Shown one piece after another: positions 33,242 through 42,742 of a stretch of DNA of 64,000 bases. The first letter of the stretch is position 1, and each line of letters starts with the position of its first letter. The stretch covers positions 7,378,001 to 7,442,000 of the forward strand of contig NZ_JACCBA010000001.1 in assembly GCF_013409365.1 (NCBI RefSeq), written 5' to 3'. Both the position numbers and the translations under genes were made by a program. This DNA is from Actinomadura luteofluorescens (GTDB lineage: Bacteria; Actinomycetota; Actinomycetes; Streptosporangiales; Streptosporangiaceae). Under the pieces are notes generated by a model. The model was not told the DNA's origin. It ran no database searches and saw only the letters and a list, made by a program, of their open reading frames with translations.

Positions 33242-33301
33242 GGGGTTCTGCGGGCCGGGGTTCTTCTCAGGGGTCCCGGGTACCGCATGGGATGCGCGGC
33301 A

Positions 33302-33457
33302 TCAGGCGCAGGAGATGCCGATGCACACGGTGTTCAGCAGCGTGAGCAGACCGACGCAGTTGCAGGTACCGCCGAGCTGGATGCCGTCGATCTCCACGGG
33401 GTCGGTCTCGGGCAGCTCCTGCAGAGCGGCCACGAGGTCACCGTCGAACGTGTTCAT
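33302..33457 (-). CDS. lanA: Class IV lanthipeptide precursor (venezuelin-like)
   Basis: 51-residue peptide missed by length-filtered gene finding. The leader MNTFDGDLVAALQELPETD is acidic, with the LQELPETDPV motif. The core after a GlyGly (29-30) is Thr-Cys-Asn-Cys followed by VGLLTLLNTVCIGISCA. Cys32, 34, 45 and 50 with Thr31, 39, 43 and Ser49 can form up to four (methyl)lanthionines. From memory, the core differs from that of Streptomyces venezuelin chiefly at the residue between the first two cysteines. The near-perfect AAGGAGGTGA ribosome-binding site (33464-33473) overlaps the stop of the S9 peptidase gene. Confidence 0.93.
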   Translation of the reverse strand: MNTFDGDLVAALQELPETDPVEIDGIQLGGTCNCVGLLTLLNTVCIGISCA

Positions 33458-33463
33458 TGCGAT

Positions 33464-35344
33464 TCACCTCCTTTCCTTGTCGAGGGCCAAGGCCCGCCCC
33501 GCCGTGAGGCAGAAGCGGACCACCGCTTCGCGGAGGACCGGGGACCATGCCTGGACGACCCCGTTGTGGTCGTCGGCGGTCTCCAGGTAGTCGAAGTCGA
33601 CTCCTTCGGTCCTGCCGAGTTCGAGGAGGCGCCGGCGCAGCGCCCTGGACTGCTCGACCGGGACGACCTCGTCCCGGACGCCGTGCGCCACCAGCAGCGG
33701 CGCCGCCAGCGCCGCGCACGCCCGCAGCACGTCGCGCCGCCCGTCCTGCTCGTCGGGCACGCGGGAGAGGTTGAGCTGTGACACGCGGTCCCTGACGATC
33801 CCGGTGGCGGTGCTGTGGAGGCCGGACGCCGAGGTGAAGGGCGCGAGCGCGGCGCAGCCCGACCACAGGTCCGGAGTGCGGCAGGCCGCGAGCAGTGCCA
33901 GGTACCCGCCGTAGCTGGCGCCCAGCACGATCGGGCGCGGCAGCGCGATGTCCCGGCCGTGCGCGATCGCGTTTCCGAGATGGACGACGTCGTCCAGGTC
34001 GGGGCCGCCCCAGTCGCCGAGGACGGGCCGCAGGTGATCGTCGCCGTAGCCGGTGCTGCCCCGGTAGTTGGGGGCCACGACGGAGACGCCCGAGGCGGCC
34101 AGGTACTGGAAGAGCGGCTCGAACTCGTACCGCCACGCCGACAGCGGGCCGCCGTGCAGGGCCAGGACCAGCCGGGGCCGGTCGCGCCAGCCGGGGCCGC
34201 CGTAGACGATCGCCTCGATGGGCCCCGCCGGGCCGGAGAGCTCGACGAGTTCGGCGTGCCGCCAGGCCGCCGCGCCGTCGGAGGGATGCGCGGCCATGTC
34301 CCAGCCGGAGCGCGCCCGGCGCCGCACCGTGGCGAGCGTCGGCGGCTGGTGCGGGGCCGAGAAGCGGACGTGCATCCGGCCGTCGCCGCCCCAGCGGGCG
34401 GGCCCCCAGAGCATGCCCGCCGGACCGGGGACCGGCGTGATCCGGTCGCTCCCGGTGGCGTACACGGCGAGGCGTGCGGTGGCGCCGGCGATCTCCCGGA
34501 CGAGCAGCCGCTCGCCGGAGACGTCGAAGGCCAGCGGGGCCCGGTACGCGGCCGACCGGTTGAGGATCTCGGGGAACCGGACGGGCCCGCCGCCGGGCAG
34601 GCGCAGCCCGATCTGGGGCGCGCCGCGCTGCTGCGCGCCCGGCGTGGTGGTGGTCACCGCGAGGGCGCCCGAGCGCGGGCTGTAGGCCGCGATCCGGTCG
34701 CTGGAGGTGTCGGAGACCGACCAGAAGGGCCGCCAGGCGCGCTCGCGCAGATCGACCAGGATGCCCTCGGTCCGGTGCCCGGCGCCGTCGTGGTCGAGGG
34801 CGAGGGTGCGGCCCTCGTCGGCCCAGACGCCTCCCGACAGCACGCCGGGGATCCGCAGCACCGGCTCCAGGACGGGGGAGGAGAGCGAGACCCGCCAGAT
34901 CCGCGAGTGGCGTTCGTTCTCGACGACCACGAGCACCGCGGTCTGCGCCTGCCCCGGGGCGGCCAGCAGGAACCCGGCGAGCATCCTCGGCACCGGCCAC
35001 GACCGGACGATCCTCAGCCCGGTGGCGGTCGGCTCGGCGGCGACGAGGGTGCCGTGGCCGGCGGGCTCCCCGTGCTCGCCGACGGCGGGCCGCACGACCA
35101 GGACGCGGCCGTCGTTCAGCGGCAGCGCCCCGCTGCGGCGGTCGATGGTCAGGTCCGCGGCCCCGTCCGGGAGGCCGGCGCCGTCGAGCGTGCGCAGGGA
35201 CGGCCGCGGCCAGGTCAGGTCCCACCGCTCCAGGACGACGCTGTCCTGCGCGGACCGCAGGCAGGTGGCCCAGCGGCCGTCGGCCGAGAAGGCGAAGCCG
35301 AACCGGCTCGGCATCGGCGGAAGGTCCGGAAGGGTCTCGGTCAT
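33464..35344 (-). CDS. S9-family prolyl-oligopeptidase-like serine peptidase
   Basis: 626 aa, no signal peptide, so cytoplasmic. An N-terminal beta-propeller (about 1-370) is followed by an alpha/beta-hydrolase domain. The triad is visible: Ser477 in GASYGGY, Asp558 in GVRDEVVP and His593 in DDHNGV; ALHGGPLSAW supplies the oxyanion region. It is encoded between the synthetase (ATGA overlap) and the precursor, so it is the obvious candidate for removing the leader. Prolyl oligopeptidases do this in some class III clusters. The leader has Pro at residues 16 and 20 as possible sites. Confidence 0.9.
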   Translation of the reverse strand: MTETLPDLPPMPSRFGFAFSADGRWATCLRSAQDSVVLERWDLTWPRPSLRTLDGAGLPDGAADLTIDRRSGALPLNDGRVLVVRPAVGEHGEPAGHGTLVAAEPTATGLRIVRSWPVPRMLAGFLLAAPGQAQTAVLVVVENERHSRIWRVSLSSPVLEPVLRIPGVLSGGVWADEGRTLALDHDGAGHRTEGILVDLRERAWRPFWSVSDTSSDRIAAYSPRSGALAVTTTTPGAQQRGAPQIGLRLPGGGPVRFPEILNRSAAYRAPLAFDVSGERLLVREIAGATARLAVYATGSDRITPVPGPAGMLWGPARWGGDGRMHVRFSAPHQPPTLATVRRRARSGWDMAAHPSDGAAAWRHAELVELSGPAGPIEAIVYGGPGWRDRPRLVLALHGGPLSAWRYEFEPLFQYLAASGVSVVAPNYRGSTGYGDDHLRPVLGDWGGPDLDDVVHLGNAIAHGRDIALPRPIVLGASYGGYLALLAACRTPDLWSGCAALAPFTSASGLHSTATGIVRDRVSQLNLSRVPDEQDGRRDVLRACAALAAPLLVAHGVRDEVVPVEQSRALRRRLLELGRTEGVDFDYLETADDHNGVVQAWSPVLREAVVRFCLTAGRALALDKERR

Positions 35345-38178
35345 GACGCCCGCCCCGCGATCGTCGCGTCCTCGGCGGCGTGCGCGGCGGCCTCGTCGGC
35401 CATCCACTGCCGTGACGTGCCGTGCTGGAGGCGCACCAGGAAGCCGAGGACGCCGGCGAGGCCGTCTCCCCAGGAGGTCGAGACGCCGCCCTGCTCGTCG
35501 GGGAACACCACGCGTTCGCCGCGGTGCGCCCGGTTGGCCAGGACGATCTGGGCCAGCCGCCACGCGTCGGCGCGGTGCCGCTCGGCGCCGGTGAGCGCGG
35601 CCAGGTCGAGCAGGAAGTCGCCGTTGCCCGCCAGGCCGTGGCACTGCCCGAGGATCGCGCGCCAGCGGTTGTCCATGACCGCGCGGGCGGACATCTCGGC
35701 GGCCCACCGGAAGCGCCCGTCGCCGGTGGCCCGGCCGAGGCGGCCGAGGAAGCCGCCGATGCCGGCCGAGCCGTGGCACCAGTACGGCGCGGTGGCGACG
35801 TCCCCCGAGCTCGCCGCCCACATCGCCGACCGGCCGGTGTCGATCATGGTGTCGAGCAGCGTCTCCCCGACGCGCGCGGCGAGCGCCCGGTGGGCGTCGC
35901 CGCCGACCGACTCGGCGCAGGCGAGCAGGAAGCAGCCGACACCCGAGACGCCGTGCGCGAACCCGTAGTAGCGGGCCCCGGCGAGCTTGGACTCGATCTC
36001 GGCGGGCGTGCTCCAGTCGAGCCCGCCCTCCCGTTCCTCGGCGGTCTCTGCGAGGGCGTGGGCGGCGGCGAGGGCGCGGTCGGCGAACCGCGCCTGCCCG
36101 GTGCGCGACCACAGGTGCAGGGCCGTCAACCCGAGGCCCGCGGTCCCGTGGGTCACGTCCGGGCTGGGGACCGCCTCCGGAAGCCGGTCGGCGACGGCGA
36201 GCGCGCCCTCGACCAGGTCGGCGTCGTCCAGGGCGAGACCGGCGTCGAGCACCGCCCACGCGGCGCCCGCCGTGCCGAAGTACAGCCCGGGAGGACGGTC
36301 GCCGTCCTCGCCCAGCCGCCGCAGGATCCAGCGGCCCGCGTCGGCGACGGCCCCGGCCAGGCGCGGTTCGGGCTCGACCTCGAAACACCGGGTCAGGGCG
36401 CCGAGGGTCCCGGCGGCGCCGTGCTGGAGGCTGCAGGGGTCGGGAGCGCCGTAGACGCACGAGGCGGGCCAGAGCGTCTCGGTCGACGCCGGGTCCATGG
36501 TGGCGATCAGCTGGTCGACGATCCCGGCGGTCGACAGCCGGCACTGCTCCCGCAACGAGGGAGTGCGGACGGCCCCGCTCAGCTCGGCCGGAGCGTCGTG
36601 CGTCCCGCGGCTCCCCGCCGAGTCCGGGCCCATCTGCGCCAGCGCCTCGCGGGCCCGGTGCGGGGTCCAGCGGTGGCCGGGCTCGTCGGCCATCAGCGCG
36701 AGCAGCAGCGGGGCCAGCGGGCCGGGCAGGTCGAGGTCCAGGGTGCGGGCGGCCAGCCATTCCTCCAGGCGCTCGCTCAGCGGCCGGGTCGCGGGGTCCT
36801 CGTCCAGGAAGTAGGGCGGCCCGCCGGTGAGGACGTGGCAGAGGGTCGCGCCGAGGGCGAAGTGGTCCGCCGCCTGGTCCGGGGCGGCGCCGGCCATCTG
36901 CTCCGGCGCGCTGTAGCCGGGGGTGCCCACCCGCATCCCTTCCGCCTCGGTGTCGTCGGCGGTGAGGGCCAGCTCCAGGTCGATCATCACCGGGGTGCCG
37001 TCCGGGCGGACCATGACGTTGCTCGGGTTGAAGTCGCGCACGATCAGCCCGGCGTCGTGCGCCTTCGCCAGCAGCGCCGCCAGGCGCCCGCCCATCTCCA
37101 GGACGGCGGGCACGTGCGGGCCCCACCCGGCGTCGCCGATCACGTCGGCGATCCACTGCCGGAGCGAGGTGCCCGGGATCATCTCCTGCGCCAGGAACAG
37201 GTGGCCCGCCTGGGCGAAGAGCGCCACGGGGCGCGGGGCGATCCCCAGGGCCTCGACCGCCTCCAGCACGCGGGCCTCCGTCCGCAGCCGGTCGCGGGTG
37301 TCGCGCCCCTTCGCGTCGACGTCGACGTGCGGGCGGCCCTCCTTGATGACGATCGCGTCGCCGGTCTCGGTGTCGGTCGCCCGGTACACACCGCCCTTGT
37401 TGGTGTGGCGGATCGCCTCGTGGACGGTGAACCGCGATCCGATCAGGACGCTCTTCCGGTTCCCGGCGCCATTCTGGGCTACGCTCTTTCGGGCGCTCTC
37501 AGGCCCGCCGGCCGCGCCGGCGTCGTCGTGGCCCTCCACCGGCGGGACGTCCTGAGGGAAAGGACAGACGGCCCAGGAGGGCGGCGTGTACGTCGCGCCG
37601 CGGCGGTCTTCCACGGGTTTGCCGTCGGGGTCGAGAATTACCCACGCATAGAATCCGTCGTTGGTGATCCTGCGCACCTCGACGAATGCTCCATAGCGGT
37701 AATGGACGAGGCTGCCCGGTCCGTAGGGCCGGTCGGACAGAATACGCGGCCCGGGAAGGCCGGCGGTCGCCGCGTGGAGTTCCGCCGCGAGGCTGACGGC
37801 CGCGTCGTCGTCGACCGGGTAGACGGTGATGAACTTCCCGGAATGGCCGCGCGAGGTGTTGCGCGCGTTCATGGCCGCGACGTGGTCGCGGGTGGCGGCG
37901 AACTTGAACGTGGAACGGCCCGCCAGCAGCACGGGCAGCGAGCGGGCCAGGACGTCCTGGGCGGAGGCCGGCGTCGCGGAGACGTGCAGCTTCCAGCCCT
38001 GCTGGGGACACTCGCCGTTCTCCGGGCGGACGTGCGCCCACATCCCGCTGCGGACCGTCTTCCAGCGGAGCGGGCCGTCCGCCGCGGCGAGCGCCCTGTC
38101 GAGAACGTCGAGCAGGCGGGTGTCGTCGCTCTCCGCGGCGACCGCCCCGGACAGGACACTGAAATGGAAGTCCGCCAT
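35341..38178 (-). CDS. lanL: Class IV lanthionine synthetase LanL
   Basis: 945 aa, three domains. Residues about 1-220 are the phospho-Ser/Thr lyase. About 250-520 is a Ser/Thr kinase (GGVYRATD loop, VIKEG lysine, Asp382 in IVRDFNPSN, MIDLELA in place of DFG). About 560-945 is a LanC-type cyclase. The cyclase keeps all zinc ligands: Cys801 (YWCHG) and Cys846-His847 (GQCHGLAG). This separates it from class III LanKC, which lacks them. It phosphorylates and dehydrates Ser/Thr of the precursor and closes lanthionine rings. It is the first gene of the operon and is preceded by an A/T-rich promoter region. Confidence 0.95.
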   Translation of the reverse strand: MADFHFSVLSGAVAAESDDTRLLDVLDRALAAADGPLRWKTVRSGMWAHVRPENGECPQQGWKLHVSATPASAQDVLARSLPVLLAGRSTFKFAATRDHVAAMNARNTSRGHSGKFITVYPVDDDAAVSLAAELHAATAGLPGPRILSDRPYGPGSLVHYRYGAFVEVRRITNDGFYAWVILDPDGKPVEDRRGATYTPPSWAVCPFPQDVPPVEGHDDAGAAGGPESARKSVAQNGAGNRKSVLIGSRFTVHEAIRHTNKGGVYRATDTETGDAIVIKEGRPHVDVDAKGRDTRDRLRTEARVLEAVEALGIAPRPVALFAQAGHLFLAQEMIPGTSLRQWIADVIGDAGWGPHVPAVLEMGGRLAALLAKAHDAGLIVRDFNPSNVMVRPDGTPVMIDLELALTADDTEAEGMRVGTPGYSAPEQMAGAAPDQAADHFALGATLCHVLTGGPPYFLDEDPATRPLSERLEEWLAARTLDLDLPGPLAPLLLALMADEPGHRWTPHRAREALAQMGPDSAGSRGTHDAPAELSGAVRTPSLREQCRLSTAGIVDQLIATMDPASTETLWPASCVYGAPDPCSLQHGAAGTLGALTRCFEVEPEPRLAGAVADAGRWILRRLGEDGDRPPGLYFGTAGAAWAVLDAGLALDDADLVEGALAVADRLPEAVPSPDVTHGTAGLGLTALHLWSRTGQARFADRALAAAHALAETAEEREGGLDWSTPAEIESKLAGARYYGFAHGVSGVGCFLLACAESVGGDAHRALAARVGETLLDTMIDTGRSAMWAASSGDVATAPYWCHGSAGIGGFLGRLGRATGDGRFRWAAEMSARAVMDNRWRAILGQCHGLAGNGDFLLDLAALTGAERHRADAWRLAQIVLANRAHRGERVVFPDEQGGVSTSWGDGLAGVLGFLVRLQHGTSRQWMADEAAAHAAEDATIAGRAS

Positions 38179-38634
38179 CCCCGCTCGCCCTCTCCCTTTC
38201 CATTCGTCCGCCCGGTCACCCGGTCCGCCTTATTGATCATTTTTGTCTTTTGGGGTCAAAAGTCAAAGAACGATCGGATGTTGCTTTCGTTGAGCAAGGA
38301 CACGGTAACCACGAATCCTCCGGAAACGCCAGTCAGTCTCATTCGTCCGAGCTCTGCTTGAGGGAGATAAAAGTCTTACCCGCCAGGGGATGGGGGCCAT
38401 GGCAGATATGCGGAGAGTGACAATGATCGCCGATTGGCGCTCCGCAATGGGGGGAAATGTCGAGTTTGTCGTCACCGGAACCGATGATCGCTTTGCCCAT
38501 TGAGTTGCGGGGCGGTTTCCGCCGAGTCATGTCCGATGGCTGCCACCCCGCCCGGTGGCGACCCGCCGGGCGGGTGTGCTAGCGCCGCGTCGCGCACGAA
38601 GGCGCGGACGCCGGCGGTGTCCGGCGCGCTCTTC
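38179..38634. promoter_or_regulatory. 456-bp A/T-richer intergenic region upstream of lanL
   Basis: No convincing large gene. The stretch 38228-38300 is unusually A/T-rich for this window and contains the hairpin CTTTTG-GGGT-CAAAAG (38247-38262), a candidate operator. It is the likely promoter region of the lanthipeptide operon, and the end of the ROK gene borders it. A short Cys/His-rich frame (38339-38500) is listed separately. Confidence 0.5.
38339..38500 (-). CDS. Possible Cys/His-rich small protein upstream of lanL (53 aa)
   Basis: Frame beginning MGKAIIGSGDDKLDISPHCG, then GDHCHSPHICHGPHP, ending LKQSSDE. Three Cys and five His in a short span suggest metal binding if translated. There is no ribosome-binding site before the ATG, and the codon composition is less GC-biased than neighbours. 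I recognise no family. It may be non-coding promoter DNA. Confidence 0.22.
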   Translation of the reverse strand: MGKAIIGSGDDKLDISPHCGAPIGDHCHSPHICHGPHPLAGKTFISLKQSSDE

Positions 38635-39762
38635 TCAGGCGCCGGCCGCGGCGTCGACCGCGTCGGGGGACAGGATGCGGTCCAGGACCATGGCCGCGCA
38701 GCCGGTCAGGCCGGCGCTCTCGCCGAGGCGGCTCGGCTCGATGCGCAGATCGCGGGTCGCCAGCGCCGTGGCCCGCTGGTAGACGATCTCGCGCACGCCC
38801 GCGATCAGGGGCTCGTTCGCGCCCGCGAGATCGCCGCCCAGGACGACGACCGCGGGGTTGAGCAGGTTGACGGCGGTGGCGACGACCTCGCCGATGCGGC
38901 GGCCGGCGTCGCGGAGCAGGGCGACGGTCGCGGGGTCGCCGGAGCGGGCGAGCGCCGCCAGGGCGGGCAGGTCGTCGGCGGGGGAGCGGGCCAGCAGGGC
39001 GGTGCCGCCGGCGACGGCCTCGACGCAGTTCACGTTGCCGCAGCGGCAGGGGGCCTCGCCGGGGACGGGCACCGGGATGTGGCCGATCTCCCCGGCCGCG
39101 CCGAGGGCGCCGCGCTGGATGCGGCCGCCCACGATGATGCCCGCGCCGATCCCGGTCGAGACCTTGACGAACAGCAGGTCGCCGACGCCGGGGTGGGCCT
39201 GGTGCTCGCCGAGGGCGGCGGCGTTGACCTCGTTGTCGAGGTAGGCGGGGACGCCGAAGCGCTCGGAGATGGGGGCGCCGATCTCCACGGCGTCCCAGCT
39301 CCCGGCCACGTGCTCGACGGCGTCGGGGACGCCCAGGCCGACGCCGCGGATCCTCGACGCGTCGGTGCCGGACTCGGCGAGGAGGGACTCCCACTGCTCG
39401 AACAGGCGCGGGAGCGTCTTGCCCGGGCTCACCTCCGCCGGGGGGCCGTCGGCGCGGGCCAGGGTCGTGCCGGCGAGGTCGCAGACGGCGAGCTGGCCGC
39501 GGGACTGGCCGAGGTTGGCGAGCAGCACGGCGCCGCCCGCGGCGTTGAACTCCAGCCGGGCCGGGGGGCGCCCGCCCGTGGAGGGCCCGTCGGCGCGCTC
39601 GACCACCAGGCCGCGCCGGATCAGGGCCGCGACGCGGGACGCCACGGCGGGCCGGGACAGCCCGGTGATGCGGCCGAGCTCGGCGCGGGTGGCCACGCCC
39701 TCCTCGCGGATCAGGCGCAGCATGTCGCCGCCGGAGGCCGGGCGGGTGACGGGGCGGGGCAT
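38635..39762 (-). CDS. ROK-family transcriptional regulator
   Basis: About 375 aa. An N-terminal winged helix (ATRAELGRITGLSRPAVASRVAAL) precedes a ROK sugar-kinase-like domain with the zinc motif CRCGNVNCVE and EIGHIPV. The ATP-binding residues are partly kept, as in regulators. The start is uncertain: ATG at 39762 or TTG at 39774, neither with a strong ribosome-binding site. Its position divergent from edd-glk-eda suggests that it controls that operon in response to glucose or a phosphorylated sugar. Confidence 0.88.
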   Translation of the reverse strand: MPRPVTRPASGGDMLRLIREEGVATRAELGRITGLSRPAVASRVAALIRRGLVVERADGPSTGGRPPARLEFNAAGGAVLLANLGQSRGQLAVCDLAGTTLARADGPPAEVSPGKTLPRLFEQWESLLAESGTDASRIRGVGLGVPDAVEHVAGSWDAVEIGAPISERFGVPAYLDNEVNAAALGEHQAHPGVGDLLFVKVSTGIGAGIIVGGRIQRGALGAAGEIGHIPVPVPGEAPCRCGNVNCVEAVAGGTALLARSPADDLPALAALARSGDPATVALLRDAGRRIGEVVATAVNLLNPAVVVLGGDLAGANEPLIAGVREIVYQRATALATRDLRIEPSRLGESAGLTGCAAMVLDRILSPDAVDAAAGA

Positions 39763-39815
39763 CCGGCCAGTCAAGCACCCGGGGCTTTCGTGCGTCCAGT
39801 TAGGAGAACATCCTT

Positions 39816-39833
39816 ACTTTTGTCATCCAAAGT
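39816..39833. promoter_or_regulatory. Candidate operator for the ROK regulator
   Basis: Inverted repeat ACTTT-N8-AAAGT between the ROK gene and edd, about 13 bases upstream of the predicted edd -35. The flanking CTTA/TAAG (39813-39816 and 39837-39840) adds a wider dyad. Assignment to the ROK protein is by position only. Confidence 0.4.
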
Positions 39834-39845
39834 TCATAAGTCCGC

Positions 39846-39875
39846 TTGAACGAGTGACCGATGTCTCGCTAGTTT
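39846..39875 (+). promoter_or_regulatory. Predicted edd promoter
   Basis: TTGAAC at 39846-39851 and TAGTTT at 39870-39875 with an 18-base spacer, ending 36 bases before the edd ATG. It is a reasonable housekeeping-sigma promoter. Confidence 0.5.
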
Positions 39876-39911
39876 GGTGATCCTGCGATCCCCCTGGTCT
39901 TGGAGCATCTG

Positions 39912-41726
39912 ATGGCTGTGCATCCCGTGCTGGCGGCAGTGACCCGGCGCGTCGTCGAGCGGAGCGCCGGTCCGCGCGGCGCCTACCTGAACCGGATCCG
40001 CGAGGCCCGGTCACAGGGCCCGGTGCGCGGCGGGATGGGGTGCGCGAACCTCGCGCACGGCTTCGCCGCCTGCGGCGTCCAGGACAAGCTGTGGCTGCGC
40101 GGCGACGTCACCCCGAACATCGCGATCGTGTCGGCGTACAACGACATGCTGTCCGCCCACCAGCCGCTCCAGGACTACCCCGAGATCCTGAAGACCGCGA
40201 TCCGCGCGGGCGGCGGCACCGCCCAGTTCGCCGGGGGCGTCCCCGCCATGTGCGACGGCATCACCCAGGGCCGGGCCGGCATGGAGCTGTCGCTGTTCAG
40301 CCGGGACGTGGTGGCGATGGCGACGGCCGTGGCGCTGTCGCACGACATGTTCGACGGCGCGGTGCTGCTCGGCGTGTGCGACAAGATCGTGCCGGGGCTG
40401 GTGATCGGGGCGCTGTCGTTCGGGCACCTGCCGGCGATCCTGGTGCCCGCCGGGCCGATGGCGTCGGGGCTGCCGAACGGCGAGAAGGCCAAGGTCCGCA
40501 AGCGGTTCGCGGCGGGGGAGATCGGGCGCGAGCAGCTGCTCGCCGCCGAGGCCGCCTCCTACCACTCGCCCGGCACCTGCACCTTCTACGGGACGGCGAA
40601 CTCCAACCAGCTGCTCATGGAGGTCATGGGGCTGCACCTGCCGGGCGCCAGCTTCGTCCCGCCGGGCACGAAGCTGCGCGACGGCCTCACCGAGGCGGCG
40701 GGCCGGCGCATCCTCAAGCTCACCGACCTGGGCGAGGGCTACACCCCGATCGGCGAGATGCTCGACGAGCGCGCCTTCGTCAACGGCGTCGTCGCGCTGC
40801 TCGCGACGGGCGGCTCGACCAACCACACGCTGCACCTGGTGGCCATGGCCGCGGCGGCGGGCATCGAGCTGACCTGGGACGACTTCGACGAGCTGTCCAA
40901 GGCCACGCCGCTGCTCACCCGCCTCTACCCGAACGGGACCGCCGATGTGAACCACTTCCACGCGGCGGGCGGCACCGCGTTCCTCATCGGCGAGCTGATC
41001 GACGCCGGGCTCCTGCACGAGGACGCGCGGACGGTCGGCGGCGACACCCTCGCGGCCTACCGGAACGTCCCGGAGGTCGCCGGCGGCAAGGTCGCGTGGC
41101 GGGAGGCGCCCGGGGAGTCCGGCGACACCGAGGTCCTGCGCCCGGCCGCCGATCCGTTCGACACGCACGGCGGGCTGCACACCGTGCGCGGCAACCTCGG
41201 GCGGGCGGTCGTCAAGGTGTCGGCGGTGAGGCCGGAGCACCGGACCATCGAGGCCCCCGCCCGCGTGTTCGACTCGCAGGAGGCGCTCCAGGACGCGTTC
41301 GCCGCCGGGGAGCTGGACCGGGACGTGGTGGCGGTCGTCCGCAACCAGGGGCCCCGCGCGAACGGCATGCCGGAGCTGCACCGGCTCACCCCGCCGCTGT
41401 CGGTGCTCCAGGACCGGGGGCACCGCGTCGCGCTGGTGACCGACGGCCGCATGTCGGGCGCCTCGGGTGCGGTGCCCGCCGCGATCCACGTGTCGCCGGA
41501 GGCCGCGGCGGGCGGGCCGCTCGCCCGCGTCCGCGACGGCGACGTCGTCCGGCTCGACGCGGACGCCGGGGTGCTGGAGGTCCTCGTCTCCGCCGAGGAG
41601 TTCGCCGCCCGCGAGCCCGCCGAGGGGCCGTCCGGCCAGACCTACGGCACGGGACGCGAGCTGTTCCAGGCCTTCCGTCAGGTCGTCGGCCCGGCGGAAC
41701 GTGGTGCGGGGGTCTTCTCCTCATGA
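39912..41726 (+). CDS. edd: 6-Phosphogluconate dehydratase
   Basis: 604 aa, IlvD/Edd family iron-sulfur dehydratase of the Entner-Doudoroff pathway; converts 6-phosphogluconate to 2-keto-3-deoxy-6-phosphogluconate. The family segments [40 protein letters not shown] and [13 protein letters not shown] contain the Fe-S-cluster cysteines. The Edd-type length and the following eda distinguish it from dihydroxyacid dehydratase. GGAG six bases upstream fixes the ATG at 39912. The stop overlaps glk (ATGA), making one operon edd-glk-eda. Confidence 0.96.
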   Translation: MAVHPVLAAVTRRVVERSAGPRGAYLNRIREARSQGPVRGGMGCANLAHGFAACGVQDKLWLRGDVTPNIAIVSAYNDMLSAHQPLQDYPEILKTAIRAGGGTAQFAGGVPAMCDGITQGRAGMELSLFSRDVVAMATAVALSHDMFDGAVLLGVCDKIVPGLVIGALSFGHLPAILVPAGPMASGLPNGEKAKVRKRFAAGEIGREQLLAAEAASYHSPGTCTFYGTANSNQLLMEVMGLHLPGASFVPPGTKLRDGLTEAAGRRILKLTDLGEGYTPIGEMLDERAFVNGVVALLATGGSTNHTLHLVAMAAAAGIELTWDDFDELSKATPLLTRLYPNGTADVNHFHAAGGTAFLIGELIDAGLLHEDARTVGGDTLAAYRNVPEVAGGKVAWREAPGESGDTEVLRPAADPFDTHGGLHTVRGNLGRAVVKVSAVRPEHRTIEAPARVFDSQEALQDAFAAGELDRDVVAVVRNQGPRANGMPELHRLTPPLSVLQDRGHRVALVTDGRMSGASGAVPAAIHVSPEAAAGGPLARVRDGDVVRLDADAGVLEVLVSAEEFAAREPAEGPSGQTYGTGRELFQAFRQVVGPAERGAGVFSS

Positions 41727-42742
41727 GCGGAGCGGACCGGGGGGTGTGGGGGGTCGCCCCCCCACAGGAAACACCGAGCGAGGCGAAGTGGCTGGTCGCG
41801 GATGTGGGCGGGACCAATGCCCGGTTCGCGCTGGTGGAGGGGCCTGACGGCGCCCTGTCGGAGGTCAGGGCGCTGCCGACCCGCGACCATCGGGGCCTCG
41901 CGGAGGCCGCGGCCGCCTATCTCGACGCGGTCGGCGTGCGCCCGGTGGCGGCGTGCCTGGCCGTGGCGGGCCCCGTGACTAATGGCACGTTCCATCTGAC
42001 CAACGCGGGCTGGCCCAGGAGCGCCCCGGAGGCGGTGCGCGCCCATCTCGGCCTCGCGCACCTGGACGTCATCAACGACTTCGAGGCGCTCGCCCTGGCC
42101 CTGCCGCGCCTCGGTGCGGACGACCTCGTCTCCATCGGGCGGGGACGCCCGGACCCCGGCGCGCCCCTCGCGGTGGTCGGGCCCGGTACCGGCCTCGGGG
42201 TCGCCGGGCTCGTCCGGACCCCCGCGGGCTACGTGCCGCTGCCCGGCGAGGGCGGCCACGTCGACGTCCCGGCGGCGACCGACCGCGAGCTCGTGGTGGC
42301 GCGGCTGCTGCGCGCCGAGAAGGGCGCGGCCTCCGCCGAGTACCTCCTGTCGGGGGCGGGCCTGGCCCGCATCCGCCGGTACCTCGCCGCGATCGACGGC
42401 CGCCCCGCGCTGGACCTGACCCCGCGGCAGATCAGCGAGGACCGCGACGACCCCCTGAGCCGCGAGGCCGTGGAGATGTTCTGCGCGCTGCTCGGGTCGC
42501 ACGCGGGCAACGTCGCCCTCACACTCGGCGCGCGGGGCGGCGTCTACCTCGGCGGCGGCATCCTGCCGCGGATCGCGGACGTGCTGCGGGGCAGCGCGTT
42601 CCGGGCCCGTTTCGAGGGGAAGCCTCCCGTCGAGGACTACATGCGCGCCATCCCGACCGCCCTCATCGTCCATCCCGCCCCCGCCCTGCTCGGTGCCGCC
42701 GCCCGGCTCGCGCAGAGCCTGCCCGACCTGGAGCCCGCATGA
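41723..42742 (+). CDS. glk: Glucokinase
   Basis: 339 aa, hexokinase-fold glucokinase of the bacterial Glk family. The phosphate motif is [22 protein letters not shown] with the DFE glucose-binding residues, [12 protein letters not shown] and [12 protein letters not shown] follow in order. It phosphorylates glucose released by the two glycosidases upstream. The first ~20 residues ([15 protein letters not shown]) are an unusual extension before the fold. Start and stop both overlap the neighbouring genes as ATGA. Confidence 0.93.
   Translation: MSGADRGVWGVAPPQETPSEAKWLVADVGGTNARFALVEGPDGALSEVRALPTRDHRGLAEAAAAYLDAVGVRPVAACLAVAGPVTNGTFHLTNAGWPRSAPEAVRAHLGLAHLDVINDFEALALALPRLGADDLVSIGRGRPDPGAPLAVVGPGTGLGVAGLVRTPAGYVPLPGEGGHVDVPAATDRELVVARLLRAEKGAASAEYLLSGAGLARIRRYLAAIDGRPALDLTPRQISEDRDDPLSREAVEMFCALLGSHAGNVALTLGARGGVYLGGGILPRIADVLRGSAFRARFEGKPPVEDYMRAIPTALIVHPAPALLGAAARLAQSLPDLEPA

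Noticed and set aside
33464-37156. A single 1230-codon frame joining the S9 peptidase to upstream sequence
   Set aside because: The part above 35344 is an out-of-frame reading of lanL. The peptidase starts at the ATG overlapping the lanL stop.
35341-38178. Class III (LanKC) assignment
   Set aside because: The cyclase keeps Cys801, Cys846 and His847 for zinc, and the core lacks the Ser-x2-Ser-x3-Cys labionin pattern, so class IV fits better.
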